46,010 nucleotides of DNA from Verrucomicrobia subdivision 3 bacterium UBA693 (lineage in GTDB: Bacteria; Verrucomicrobiota; Verrucomicrobiia; Limisphaerales; UBA8199). A model generated the notes under the pieces. That model was given only the letters and a program-made list of their open reading frames with translations. It did no database searches and had not been told where the DNA came from. The stretch spans positions 1-46,010 of the forward strand of contig DBMR01000108.1 in NCBI GenBank assembly GCA_002298785.1, written 5' to 3'. The translations under genes were made by a program, and so were the position numbers. Below are positions 23,976 to 33,255 of this stretch, one piece after another (position 1 is the stretch's first letter; every line of letters begins with the position of its first letter).

Positions 23976-24136
23976 AAATTTAGAAATTTAATCCTAAGCT
24001 TTCTATACGCCCGCGGCGCAAGTTAGTAAAGCTGAATAGGCTGCGGGCGTGGAGGCGTCGCGATTAGTGAAAAGACTAATTTGGTAATACCCCAACTTAT
24101 ACGAAACGCGGAGGCTGAGCTCCTGCGGTTGACGGT

Positions 24137-24562
24137 TTACTCCGCCAACTTTTTGACCGCGGCCACGAGGTCCGCCGCACGGTAAGGTTTGGGCAGGAAA
24201 TCGTCCGGTTTCCGCTCGTCCACAGGGAGCCCGTGCTCTTCGATCGTGCCGCTCACCATTAGCACTTTTTGATCTGGGGACACCTGACGCACCCCACCGA
24301 TCAGGTCCGATCCCGACATATCATGCATGGCGTAGTCGGTGATGACCAGTTCCGGTTTTTCCTCGGATTCGGCGAAAGCCCGCAAAGCAGACATCGGGTC
24401 CCGGAAGCATCGCAGCGTATAACCCGCTGGCTCCAGGATCACAGATGCCAATTCCAACAGCAACGGTTCGTCATCCACAACGTAAATGAGCTTTGCGTTG
24501 CGGTGGCTGCTGGTGGATGGCGCTCTTTTCTGAGTCATCAAACTCACTTTTAACCCTTTCAT
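24137..24562 (-). CDS. single-domain response regulator
   Basis: The protein of about 141 residues is one receiver domain with no output domain. It has the acidic pair VVDDEP, phosphoacceptor Asp in LVITDYAMHDMSG, a VSGT switch strand and the LPKPY motif. The frame runs to 24592; I prefer the ATG at 24562, which has an AGGTG-like site upstream, but an ATG at 24538 is also possible. It is transcribed alone, so its partner kinase is not here. It could be a phosphate shuttle in a multi-step relay. Confidence 0.85.
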   Translation of the reverse strand: MKGLKVSLMTQKRAPSTSSHRNAKLIYVVDDEPLLLELASVILEPAGYTLRCFRDPMSALRAFAESEEKPELVITDYAMHDMSGSDLIGGVRQVSPDQKVLMVSGTIEEHGLPVDERKPDDFLPKPYRAADLVAAVKKLAE

Positions 24563-24592
24563 AACTAAACACCTATTTCGATCTAAAAGCAA

Positions 24593-24959
24593 GCAACATT
24601 CGCATCAGGAGAATCCGTTCCGTTTGGGGTCGAACTCTCCGTTTTGCCTAAGTCCTCTCCAGGCTTCGTTTACTCTGCAATCGTCTCTTGGACGCTGGTT
24701 TGGCCGAATCATTCAATGATTAAGCAAACTTTCTGTCGTTGACGGCACCAAGCGCCGCCTGCGAGCAAACTGAATCGTGGCTCAATTGCCTCCGCTGTAT
24801 CCTTGAGGCCTGCAACATTTTGACCGTGTTGCCTTGAATCCGCCCAATGAGGTAAGGCAAACCTAAATTGCCGGTTGCGCACCATACTTTCGCCATCTAG
24901 ACTTTTCCACGGTGACCGAACCTGAAATCCACCCCCGCGATGGGTTTGGCGCTCACTGT
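24593..24959. other. intergenic region before the DUF4912 gene, with one inverted repeat
   Basis: This 367-bp gap separates two divergent genes and must hold both promoters. I find no clear -35/-10 pair. A perfect inverted repeat TTGCCTT (24829-24835) / AAGGCAA (24854-24860), 18 nt apart, lies 100 bp before the DUF4912 start and could be an operator. Short minus-strand open frames here look like chance frames. Confidence 0.4.
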
Positions 24960-27191
24960 ATGGGAACAAAAAAAATTCTGGTTCGGAAAACGAAAAACGC
25001 AGGCGCCGCCCGGCGGGTGCGGCGGTCTTCACCAAAGCAATCCTCGTCAGACGTCAAGGCAGTCGCGCCAGCCAAGCTCCCGAAAGTCAGGCAAAAGGCA
25101 CCAACAGTTGCGGTTCGGGAGCCGATCAAAGTGAGCCCTAAAGCGAAAGTGCCGGTCAAAAAGGTTCACCCATCTAAAGCGGTATCCACGGGCACCATAA
25201 AACAGGCGAGTTCGGTTAGAAAGGTCGAGTTACCGGCACCAGCTGCAGCCACCATCGAGAAGGCTGCCACGACCTTGGAGTCCAGCGGCAATGCCGCAGT
25301 TCCGGCCCCCAAGCCTCTCAGGGCCATTAAGCGCAAGTCGGTGAAGGCTACCCCGTCGGCCTCGGCCCTTTCCCAACCACCAGCAAAACCGGTGGAAAAG
25401 CCGGTGACGCGCCCACCGACTTCCATCCGAGTTCCCAAACGAGTCCTCGCGAAGAAGGCAGTAGTTTCCACAGTCCCACCACCAGTTCCCCGGAAATCAA
25501 AAGCCCTCAAGCCCAGCCCCGTCATCGAACCAGTCCCCGGCACGAAACCGATGCCCGAACCGCCGGTCGAGATTCAGACCAAAACCAAGCCTGCGGCGAG
25601 GAAGAGAATTGGCCGAGTGGCAGTCACCGCTCTCGAGGGCGTGGCCACCGTCAAAGCCAGGAAACCCGCCAAGCGGTCGGTTGCAGCGGTTGGTCGTGCA
25701 GTGCGCAAACCTCGAGTTGCGACATCTGCACCAGCGCCGGCCTTGGTTGATCCCCAACCGCCGCCGGTTGCTCGAACACCCGAGCCAGAGCCTCGAACCG
25801 TGGCCCCGCGATCCGTAGTTCCACAACCACTCCCAGTCTCCGCAGCGTCAACGGCAAAGGAGAATATTCCGGCGGCCACGGCGGACGCCCATGTGGAGCC
25901 GGTATATGTCAAAAGCTCGGCGGACGGATCCCTGATCGAAGTGCCACCGATTTTATTGACAGGCGACGAGCCGTATGTGTCAACAGCGGTTCCGGCGCGG
26001 TCGGTAGAGGAGAAAGCAGCTTCGGCAACTCCTCTCCCAACAACGCCTCCGCAAACGGAGCCAGGGGTGGTTAAGCTGCATTTGACCGCGCGCGATCCAC
26101 GTTGCTTGTACGCCGACTGGGCGATGTCGTTTGAACAGCAAATGGCTTTCAACGCCCGTTCCGTGGATGAGCATCTCGTTTTACGACTTCAGGAGGGCAG
26201 GGCGGCCGGGGCTACTTTGGGGGAAATTCATGTGCATCCCGAATCCCAGCATTGGTTCGTGCACGTGGATCGGCCCGGAGCGCCGTATGTGGTGGAATTG
26301 GGCTATAACACGCGCGGCGGTGGTTGGGTCGGGTTGGCCACATCCGAGCCCGTCCGCACCCCTTCGATCGGGGAAAATCCTCCAGTGGAACCTGTGAAAT
26401 TCGCCCAGGTGGCAGCACCGGTTTTCGAGTCGGAACAAATAGTCGCCACCGCCCCACCGTTGCCGCCGCCTGCAGTTGCTTTTGCGGAGGTACCTGGTGA
26501 ATCCGGCGCCGGTGTTGAACCGGTTTTAGATGTTTCGCCACCCATGGCGCCTCCTTCGTTTGCTCCTGACCTGGCGCCCGTTTGGTCGGCGCCTGCGACG
26601 CACGAGGCTGCATTTGAAATGACCCCCTCCCGGCTTTGGGAGTCGGTTCCCGCCCCGGCCTGGTCGCCAGATCAACAATCCGCTTTCCTGGAGGTCATCT
26701 CGACAACCTCGAACAAGCAAACCTTGGAAGGTTCAGCGGAAATCGAACACCTGCTAAAAGGTCAGGAGCGGTCGGAGGTCGCGCCGTCCTCGATCAGTCT
26801 ACCGGAGGTGGTGGGGCTGAGGCCTTCTGCGGCCGAGCGGTTGGAGCAGTTCCCGCCGTCAGGTCAACCTCCAGTGGTGCGGCAGGCGCTTCCTACCCCC
26901 GGATTTTGGTTTCAAGTGAATGCCGAGTTGGTGGTCTATGGGGCGACGGAGCCCAACGCCATTGTGACCATCGGCGGGCGGCGCATTCGGTTACGTCCGG
27001 ACGGCACCTTTAGCTATCGATTCGCGTTGCCGGATGGCGCATATGGGTTGCCGATTCAAGCCACCGCGCCTCATGGCGACACGCGCTCGGCGGATTTGCG
27101 GTTCAGCCGGGCGACTCAGTACGCCGGCGAGGTCGGCACGCACCCTCAGGAAGCTTCGCTCCGGACTCCCGCCCCTGAACACACCCAATGA
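24960..27191 (+). CDS. DUF4912 protein with long Lys/Ala/Pro-rich N-terminus
   Basis: The 743-residue protein has two parts. Residues 1 to about 330 are low complexity, full of Lys, Ala, Pro, Arg and Val (for example ARKRIGRVAVTALEG, RKVELPAPAAATIEKA), like histone-H1-type or AlgP-type basic tails. From about 365 comes the DUF4912 module: VKLHLTARDPRCLYADWAMS, EIHVHPESQHWFVHVDRPGA and YVVELGYNTRGGGWVGLATS. A final domain (about 640-720) contains FWFQVNAELVVYGATEPNA and RPDGTFSYRFALPDG, an immunoglobulin-like beta fold. The earlier GTG at 24912 is an alternative start. Its stop overlaps the next ATG by 4 nt, so the GH57 enzyme is its likely partner. DUF4912 has no assigned activity that I know. 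Confidence 0.85.
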   Translation: MGTKKILVRKTKNAGAARRVRRSSPKQSSSDVKAVAPAKLPKVRQKAPTVAVREPIKVSPKAKVPVKKVHPSKAVSTGTIKQASSVRKVELPAPAAATIEKAATTLESSGNAAVPAPKPLRAIKRKSVKATPSASALSQPPAKPVEKPVTRPPTSIRVPKRVLAKKAVVSTVPPPVPRKSKALKPSPVIEPVPGTKPMPEPPVEIQTKTKPAARKRIGRVAVTALEGVATVKARKPAKRSVAAVGRAVRKPRVATSAPAPALVDPQPPPVARTPEPEPRTVAPRSVVPQPLPVSAASTAKENIPAATADAHVEPVYVKSSADGSLIEVPPILLTGDEPYVSTAVPARSVEEKAASATPLPTTPPQTEPGVVKLHLTARDPRCLYADWAMSFEQQMAFNARSVDEHLVLRLQEGRAAGATLGEIHVHPESQHWFVHVDRPGAPYVVELGYNTRGGGWVGLATSEPVRTPSIGENPPVEPVKFAQVAAPVFESEQIVATAPPLPPPAVAFAEVPGESGAGVEPVLDVSPPMAPPSFAPDLAPVWSAPATHEAAFEMTPSRLWESVPAPAWSPDQQSAFLEVISTTSNKQTLEGSAEIEHLLKGQERSEVAPSSISLPEVVGLRPSAAERLEQFPPSGQPPVVRQALPTPGFWFQVNAELVVYGATEPNAIVTIGGRRIRLRPDGTFSYRFALPDGAYGLPIQATAPHGDTRSADLRFSRATQYAGEVGTHPQEASLRTPAPEHTQ

Positions 27192-28774
27192 GTCCGGCCA
27201 GTCTGTGCCTGGTGCTGCACGCGCATTTGCCTTTTGTGCGGCATCCGGAACATGAACGCTTTCTTGAGGAGAGTTGGCTCTACGAGGCGGTTATCGAGTC
27301 ATATCTGCCTTTGCTGCAAATCCTGGACGGCTGGCGAAGGGACCAGGTAACCGCCCGAATCACGCTCACTTTGACCCCCACGCTGTGCTCGATGCTGCGC
27401 GATCCGCTGCTGCAAGCCCGGTGTGGGCGGCACCTGGATCGGCTCATCGACCTGGCTGACCGGGAAATTCATCGTACGACCTTTTTGAAATCCTGGCAGC
27501 AGGTCGCCGTGTTCTATTACGAAAGGCTCTTTGGACAGCGGGAGCTGTGGACTGCCTGTGGCGGTGACTTGATCAGCCAATTTCGCGCGGCGCGTCAAAG
27601 GGGACAAATTGAGATTATTACGAGCGCCGCCACACATGCTTTGCTCCCGCTTTACGCGGCGCATCCGCCTAGCGTGCGCGCGCAACTACTGACAGCGCGC
27701 GATGATTACCGGGATTGCTTTGGCGCTTTGCCAACGGGCGTCTGGCTCCCAGAATGCGCCTGGTCCGAGCGGTTCGAGCCCCTGCTGCGGGAGGCGGGTC
27801 TCGAATGGTTCATCACTGACACTCACGGCCTGCGTGACGCGCAGCCTCAGCCGCAATTTTCCCATTTCGCCCCGTTGCTCACTCCGGGCGGGCTTGTGGC
27901 CTTTGGTCGGGATGATGAATCCGCCCGCCAGGTATGGAGCCGGGACGAAGGTTATCCGGGTGATTTTCGGTACCGCGACTTTTATCGCGACATTGGCTTT
28001 GACCTGGATTTGAGTTACCTCGAACCGTACTTGGCCTCGCCCGGGTTGCGTGGATTTACCGGCATTAAGTATCACCGCATCACTGGGACGACTCCTGAAA
28101 AGGAGCTCTATGATCGCGCCGCAGCGCTGACGGCGGCAGACGAACACGCACGCCATTTTCTGGACGCGCGGCTCGAGCTTGCCCGCCGGCTGGCGACCGT
28201 GCTGCCTTTGCCGCCCGTTTTTGTGTGTCCCTACGATGCCGAGCTTTTTGGGCATTGGTGGTATGAGGGGCCTGAATTTCTGGATCGATTGGCGCGTCAG
28301 GCACAGGCGTTCCGCGGGGAATTGGAATTGAGCACCCCGGGCGCTTTCTTGAAAGGACGCCCGCCATTGCAGGTGGGCACCCCGGCGGATTCAAGCTGGG
28401 GTGAGGAGGGTTATTGGAAGGTTTGGCTCAACGAGAAGAACCATTCCATCTATCCGCCATTGCGCGAAGCAGGAGTCGCGATGTCCGCCCTGGTCGGCCG
28501 GTATCGCGGGGCGGGCGCGTTGACGTTTCGGGTGTTGAAACAAGCTGCGCGCGAGTTGCTGCTGGCGCAGGCCAGCGATTGGCCCTTCATTCTGCGCATG
28601 GGGACATCGCCCGAGTATGCACGCCGACGGGTTACCGATCATTTGGACCAGTTCCACCGGCTGCGGCGGGAATTGGAGGCGGGCAACGTCGACGAAGCCA
28701 AACTGGCCGGGCTCGAGGAACGGGACAATCTGTTTCCGGACATTCATCCCGAATATTGGAACACGCCTGCGTAA
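27188..28774 (+). CDS. GH57 1,4-alpha-glucan branching enzyme (DUF1957 type)
   Basis: The 528-residue protein is a glycoside hydrolase family 57 branching enzyme, which makes alpha-1,6 branches in glycogen-like glucan. The barrel starts LCLVLHAHLPFVRHPEHERF with the conserved His pair. The nucleophile Glu189 lies in VWLPECAW and the acid Asp350 in CPYDAELFGHWWYEGP, both matching the characterised GH57 branching enzymes. The C-terminal DUF1957 helical domain contains ARELLLAQASDWPFILRMGT. There is no signal peptide, so it is cytoplasmic. Its ATG overlaps the DUF4912 stop (ATGA). No other glycogen genes are in the window. Confidence 0.93.
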   Translation: MSPASLCLVLHAHLPFVRHPEHERFLEESWLYEAVIESYLPLLQILDGWRRDQVTARITLTLTPTLCSMLRDPLLQARCGRHLDRLIDLADREIHRTTFLKSWQQVAVFYYERLFGQRELWTACGGDLISQFRAARQRGQIEIITSAATHALLPLYAAHPPSVRAQLLTARDDYRDCFGALPTGVWLPECAWSERFEPLLREAGLEWFITDTHGLRDAQPQPQFSHFAPLLTPGGLVAFGRDDESARQVWSRDEGYPGDFRYRDFYRDIGFDLDLSYLEPYLASPGLRGFTGIKYHRITGTTPEKELYDRAAALTAADEHARHFLDARLELARRLATVLPLPPVFVCPYDAELFGHWWYEGPEFLDRLARQAQAFRGELELSTPGAFLKGRPPLQVGTPADSSWGEEGYWKVWLNEKNHSIYPPLREAGVAMSALVGRYRGAGALTFRVLKQAARELLLAQASDWPFILRMGTSPEYARRRVTDHLDQFHRLRRELEAGNVDEAKLAGLEERDNLFPDIHPEYWNTPA

Positions 28775-28814
28775 GGCATGAGACGGGAGCTCGGGGGTGG
28801 CCGGATCGGGAGCT

Positions 28815-30170
28815 TCAGGCGGTCTGCAATTCCCGGACCATGAATTCGGCGAACTCGTCGTGCAAATGGGGAGGGATGCGGGCTTTGAACCGGGCAGTTT
28901 CCCCTTCATAGTTGCGCTCCACCACCTGGCCCAGTTCATGCAGCCGCGCGATTACTTCAGCTTTGTTGTGCGGAACCGACAACTCCAGGAATTCGCGCAT
29001 TGGCCGAATCCGGCTGCTGAGTTCCGAAAGCAGGGTGGTCAGACCTTCACCCGTCGTGGCCGAGATGGCGACGCCGTGCGGGTAGCGCTCGAGAAATCGG
29101 GGCAGCGCCGAGGACCCCCCGCTGAGACGATCGATCTTGTTAAACACCATCAAAGTCGGCTTGCCATCCGCGCCGATTTCCTTGAGGACCGTGTCTACAG
29201 ACTGGATTTGTTCCTCCGCCTGGGCGTGGCTGACATCTACCACATGCACGAGCAGATCAGCTTGCACCACTTCCTCGAGAGTGGCTTTGAAGGCTTCCAC
29301 CAAGCCGTGGGGCAGTTTGCGAATGAAGCCCACCGTATCGGTCAACAACACGTTCTGGTTCGTCGGTAGGCGCAGGCGCCGAGTCGTGGGGTCGAGCGTG
29401 GCGAATAGTTTGTTCTCGGCCAGCACGCTGGAGCCGGTGAGCGAATTTAGCAGCGTTGATTTGCCCGCGTTGGTGTAGCCGACAATCGACGCGAGCGCCC
29501 AGTAATTGCGCTGACGGGCGTTGCGCTGAATGCCGCGCTGGCGCCGCACCAGTTCCAACTCCCGTTCAATGCGGGCGATCTTGTCCTGCACCCGCCGCCG
29601 GTCGGTTTCCAACTGGGTTTCACCTTCACCACCCCGCATGCCGATGCCGCCTTTTTGGCGGGACAAGTGGCCCCAGAACCTTGTCAAGCGCGGCAACAGA
29701 TGCTGGAGTTGGGCCAGTTCAATTTGCAGTTTGCCCTCACGCGTGCGCGCTCTCCGGGCGAAAATGTCCAGGATCAGGGAAGTTCGGTCGAGTACCTTGC
29801 AGTTGAACACCCGCTCCAGGTTGCGGCTCTGCGCCGGGGACAGTTCGTCGTCAAAAATGACGGTGTCGACATCGCCTTTGCGGCAGTGATCCGCAAACTC
29901 ATCGGCTTTCCCTTTCCCAATGTAAGTGCTGGCGCAAAGTGCTGCCAACTTTTGGATGCCTTCCCCTACCACCTCCCCGCCGGCCGTGGTAGCCAACTCG
30001 GCCAATTCTTCCAGTGATTCCTCCGTCCCGTTGCTCGCCCGCGTTTTCAGTTCTACGCCAACCAGAAATACTCTTTCGGTGCGCCGGTTCCTCGTCTCAA
30101 TTAGTGCTTTCAATCGCTGCGTTCTTGCTCTCTGCCCTAAGAACTTAACACAGTGCTGGACGCAATCCAA
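28815..30170 (-). CDS. hflX: ribosome-associated GTPase HflX
   Basis: HflX binds the 50S subunit and splits stalled or hibernating ribosomes. The 451-residue protein has the N-terminal HflX domain (RVFLVGVELK, then GEGIQKLAALCASTYIGKGK), a linker helix with GGIGMRGGEGETQLETDRR, and the G domain. G motifs are VGYTNAGKST (P-loop 230-239), DTVGFIRKLP (278-287) and NKID. The start is uncertain: the longest frame begins with TTG at 30170 and homology begins near residue 31. TTG at 30113 is an alternative, and no ATG is available. It converges on the branching enzyme gene and is divergent from the phosphatase gene. Confidence 0.93.
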   Translation of the reverse strand: MDCVQHCVKFLGQRARTQRLKALIETRNRRTERVFLVGVELKTRASNGTEESLEELAELATTAGGEVVGEGIQKLAALCASTYIGKGKADEFADHCRKGDVDTVIFDDELSPAQSRNLERVFNCKVLDRTSLILDIFARRARTREGKLQIELAQLQHLLPRLTRFWGHLSRQKGGIGMRGGEGETQLETDRRRVQDKIARIERELELVRRQRGIQRNARQRNYWALASIVGYTNAGKSTLLNSLTGSSVLAENKLFATLDPTTRRLRLPTNQNVLLTDTVGFIRKLPHGLVEAFKATLEEVVQADLLVHVVDVSHAQAEEQIQSVDTVLKEIGADGKPTLMVFNKIDRLSGGSSALPRFLERYPHGVAISATTGEGLTTLLSELSSRIRPMREFLELSVPHNKAEVIARLHELGQVVERNYEGETARFKARIPPHLHDEFAEFMVRELQTA

Positions 30171-30283
30171 GTGTATCTTGGAGCTTGCGGTCGCGCTCGC
30201 ACCTGGCCAGTGGACCTTGGAGCTACACGGATTTCTGCTTAGCTGATCTCTCCGTTCTTGTTCCTTCGCTCTAAAAGGTTAGG

Positions 30284-31945
30284 ATGTCCAGCATGTCGAG
30301 TTTTGCTGATCGAGTGCGGCGGGGCGCCAATGTAAATGGTGCTCATGCTTTGGCTGTCGGGTTGTTGATATTGAATCTGGCGATGACTGCCGCCGCGGCA
30401 GCCCCGGCCTCTCCCTTTTCCAAGGCTCCCTATATCCAATTTCCCGCACCCGGCAAAGTCAGCATCATGTGGGAATCCGAGACTAATACTCCGGGCTTGG
30501 TCCGGCTGAGCTTGGCGCCCACTTCGAACCCCGTGGCGCAGGTGGTCTTCCCGGTCGAAAAGCGCAGTCAGACCAGCGCCGCTGCGGGCGGCAGCAGCAC
30601 GACACAAAGGCAGATTTCATACTACCTGTACACAGCGACTTTTTCCCATCTGTCGCCTGGCAAGGTCTACTCTTATTCTGTCGAGCTGCAGGAAACCCAA
30701 AGCCCGACTTGTAGCTTTCGAACGCTGGATCCGCACGCCTCCCGGACCAGGTTTATTGCTTACGGCGATTCTCGCAGTGACCCGGTAATACATGCGACCT
30801 TGACCGCGCAGTTCTCCCGGTATCAGCCCGAGTTCATCCTGCACACCGGTGATCTCGTCGCTCGAGGGCAAGACTACAGCCTTTGGTCGCGGGAGTTCTT
30901 CACCCCGGCGTCGAGCTTTCTGGGTGAGGTGCCCTTCTTCTCAGTGTTAGGCAACCACGAGCAAGATGGAACCAATTACCTCAACTATTTTGATTTGCCC
31001 GGCAACAAGCTCTGGTATTCCTTCGACGCTGGTCCCGTCCATGTGCTGGCGCTGGATTTTCGGTTTGATAAGGCCGACCACGACCAGTTCAAGTTCGCCC
31101 GCAAAGATTTGAAAGCCAGTCATGCTCCCTGGAAGGTGGTGATCCTGCACGTGCCCGTTTATAATATCGGTGGGCACGCTTCCGACTGGGGGCATGCCAG
31201 TTATCTGCCGCTCTTTCACGAGACCCAGGTGGACTTGGTGCTGGCGGGCCATTCTCACATGTACGAACGATTTCGCCCGCTGGCGCCGAAGTCAGCGATG
31301 GGGAAACGGGCCATTACGCATATTACCACCGGCGGTGGCGCCGCCAGCCTCCATAAGGCAATGAGCCATCCCGCGTTGATCACCAGAGAATCGACAAATC
31401 ACTTCCTGGTGGTTGACGCCTCCGCCTCCGCCATCGACTTCCGTGTCTTTCGGGTCGACGGGTCGCTCCTTGACTCATTCACTCTGGCCAAGACTGGCAA
31501 GCGCCTGAGCCGGGATTACCTTAAGCTCACCTACCCGGAAGAGTCGCTGAATCTGTTTTACGAGTTGGCGCCGACCTTGGCGCCGGTGGCGACTGCCATT
31601 CCGACTGTCGCCGCTCCCGCGCGCGTCGAATTTAAGGTGCCTCCCCGATTGCGGGCAGCGTCGCCTGCCAGGCTCGAGATTTCTCTTACCCCGGAAGCGG
31701 CCCGCAATTATGAATTGATCAATGGCCCGCTGCGAGTGGTCACTCCTGATCCCGGCATCACCAACGTTGTTGCGATTGTTGTTCGGGCCACGGGCGCGGC
31801 CAACATCACCACCAATAGCAGCCGCGAGCTCTCGCCAGCGCTCTCCTTCCAATCAACCGTCTCCGCCGCTGAGGGGGAGACCTTGGCTTACGGCGGCCGG
31901 GCCCGGCTGAAAATCGTTCCGAAATCCGCAGCGCAGGGGAATTGA
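30284..31945 (+). CDS. secreted purple-acid-phosphatase-like metallophosphatase
   Basis: The 553-residue protein has an N-terminal hydrophobic segment (AVGLLILNLAMTAAAAAP) that reads as a signal peptide cleaved near residue 40. A fibronectin-like domain follows (about 46-145). The metallophosphatase domain has all metal-binding motifs: Asp162 in YGDSRSD, Asp190 in HTGDL, Asn224/His225 in LGNHEQ, His289 in ILHVPVY, and His323/His325 in AGHSHMYERF. The C-terminal about 150 residues form an Ala/Pro-rich beta domain I do not recognise. It probably releases phosphate from organic phosphates in the periplasm or outside the cell. An in-frame ATG three codons in is an alternative start. It stands alone. 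Confidence 0.9.
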   Translation: MSSMSSFADRVRRGANVNGAHALAVGLLILNLAMTAAAAAPASPFSKAPYIQFPAPGKVSIMWESETNTPGLVRLSLAPTSNPVAQVVFPVEKRSQTSAAAGGSSTTQRQISYYLYTATFSHLSPGKVYSYSVELQETQSPTCSFRTLDPHASRTRFIAYGDSRSDPVIHATLTAQFSRYQPEFILHTGDLVARGQDYSLWSREFFTPASSFLGEVPFFSVLGNHEQDGTNYLNYFDLPGNKLWYSFDAGPVHVLALDFRFDKADHDQFKFARKDLKASHAPWKVVILHVPVYNIGGHASDWGHASYLPLFHETQVDLVLAGHSHMYERFRPLAPKSAMGKRAITHITTGGGAASLHKAMSHPALITRESTNHFLVVDASASAIDFRVFRVDGSLLDSFTLAKTGKRLSRDYLKLTYPEESLNLFYELAPTLAPVATAIPTVAAPARVEFKVPPRLRAASPARLEISLTPEAARNYELINGPLRVVTPDPGITNVVAIVVRATGAANITTNSSRELSPALSFQSTVSAAEGETLAYGGRARLKIVPKSAAQGN

Positions 31946-32030
31946 GGCGCGCGGCGCGAATTTCGACTTCGCCGTAATTTTGGCTTGCCCGTCTCTCCGG
32001 GAAGGGGTCTTCTATGCACATACCAACGCT

Positions 32031-33167
32031 ATGAAGAAGCTCAGAATCGGATTGATCGGCTACGGCTTCATGGGCCGGGCTCACTCGAACGCTTTTCGGA
32101 AAGCTCCCAATTTTTTTGACCTCGAATTTGAACCGGTGCTGCAGGCCGTTTGCGCCCGTGACGAAGCCAAGGTCAAGGCCTTCGCCCAACGCTGGGGCTA
32201 TGCGTCGCACGAGACCGATTGGCGAAAACTGATCGAGCGTGACGATATTGACTTGGTGGATATCGCCTGTCCGAACGACTTGCATAAAGATATCGCCCTG
32301 GCCGCGGCGAAAGCCGGCAAGATGATCCTTTGCGAGAAGCCCTTGGCGCGAACCGGCCCCGAAGGATTGCAAATGGTGAAGGCCATCGAAAAGGCGGGTG
32401 TTCCCAACATGGTTTGGTATAACTACCGCCGCGTCCCGGCCGTTACCCTTGCACATCAACTCATCGAGGAAGGCCGATTGGGGCGCATTTTCCATTACCG
32501 CGCCAAATTCCTGCAGGATTGGACCATTTCCGCGGATTTGCCTCAGGGCGGCACGGGTTTATGGCGGCTGGATCTCAAAGTGGCCGGCAGCGGCGTGACG
32601 GGAGATTTGCTGGCCCATTGCATCGATACCGCCCTTTGGCTCAACGGGCCGATAGCGAAAGTCAATGGCATGACGGAGACGTTCATCAAGGAGCGCAAGC
32701 ACACCCTGACCGGAAAGGTTGAAAAAGTTGGCATCGATGATGCCTGCGCTTTTCTCGCCCGGTTTCAGAATGGATCGCTCGCGACTTTTGAATCCACTCG
32801 CTACGCGCGCGGCCATAAGGCGCTCTATACCTTTGAAATCAACGGCGAACACGCCTCGATCGCCTGGGACCTGCACGATCTGCATCGGTTGCAGTGGTTT
32901 GATCACCGGGATCAAGGACTGGTGCGCGGCTGGCGGAGCATTCACGTCACCGACAGCGACCAACCCTACATGGCCAAATGGTGGGTGCCCGGCCTGCAAA
33001 TTGGTTACGAGCACAGCTTTGTGCACCAATTCACGGATTTCCTCCAGGGTCTGTCCTCCGGCAAGCCTGCCAGTCCTACTTTCCGGGACGCTCTGGCCAC
33101 CCAATTTGTGTGCGATGCGGTGCTGAAGTCCGCCCGCACCCAAAAGTGGGAGAAGGTTCGCGCTTAA
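32031..33167 (+). CDS. Gfo/Idh/MocA family oxidoreductase (second copy in window)
   Basis: The 378-residue enzyme has a Rossmann domain with IGLIGYGFMGRAHSNAF (dinucleotide motif GxGxxG) and the family motif LCEKPLAR. The C-terminal domain has WYNYRRVPAVTLAHQLIEEG, FLQDWTISADLPQGGTGLWR and HCIDTALWLNG, with the family's catalytic-type His in GDLLAHCIDTA. The layout resembles sugar dehydrogenases with a C-terminal substrate cavity, but the substrate is not known. I used the ATG at 32031, where homology starts, rather than the longer frame from 31980. It is clearly different in sequence from the first Gfo/Idh/MocA protein here, so it is not a recent duplicate. Confidence 0.9.
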   Translation: MKKLRIGLIGYGFMGRAHSNAFRKAPNFFDLEFEPVLQAVCARDEAKVKAFAQRWGYASHETDWRKLIERDDIDLVDIACPNDLHKDIALAAAKAGKMILCEKPLARTGPEGLQMVKAIEKAGVPNMVWYNYRRVPAVTLAHQLIEEGRLGRIFHYRAKFLQDWTISADLPQGGTGLWRLDLKVAGSGVTGDLLAHCIDTALWLNGPIAKVNGMTETFIKERKHTLTGKVEKVGIDDACAFLARFQNGSLATFESTRYARGHKALYTFEINGEHASIAWDLHDLHRLQWFDHRDQGLVRGWRSIHVTDSDQPYMAKWWVPGLQIGYEHSFVHQFTDFLQGLSSGKPASPTFRDALATQFVCDAVLKSARTQKWEKVRA

Positions 33168-33189
33168 GGTGATCTGGTTGGTGTTCACT

Positions 33190-33211
33190 GTCAAAAGTGA
33201 GGACTGACCCC
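33190..33211. repeat. short motif resembling a dispersed REP-type intergenic element
   Basis: The 22-nt stretch from GTCAAAAG to CTGACCCC, before purD, resembles the 'GGGGTCAG...CTTTTGAC' elements scattered between genes in many bacteria and often linked to REP-associated transposases. Only one copy is visible in this window, so the assignment rests on recollection and is weak. Confidence 0.3.
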
Positions 33212-33255
33212 TTCCGCTACTTGCGCTGACGCTAAATCCTGCTTCAATCCCGCCG

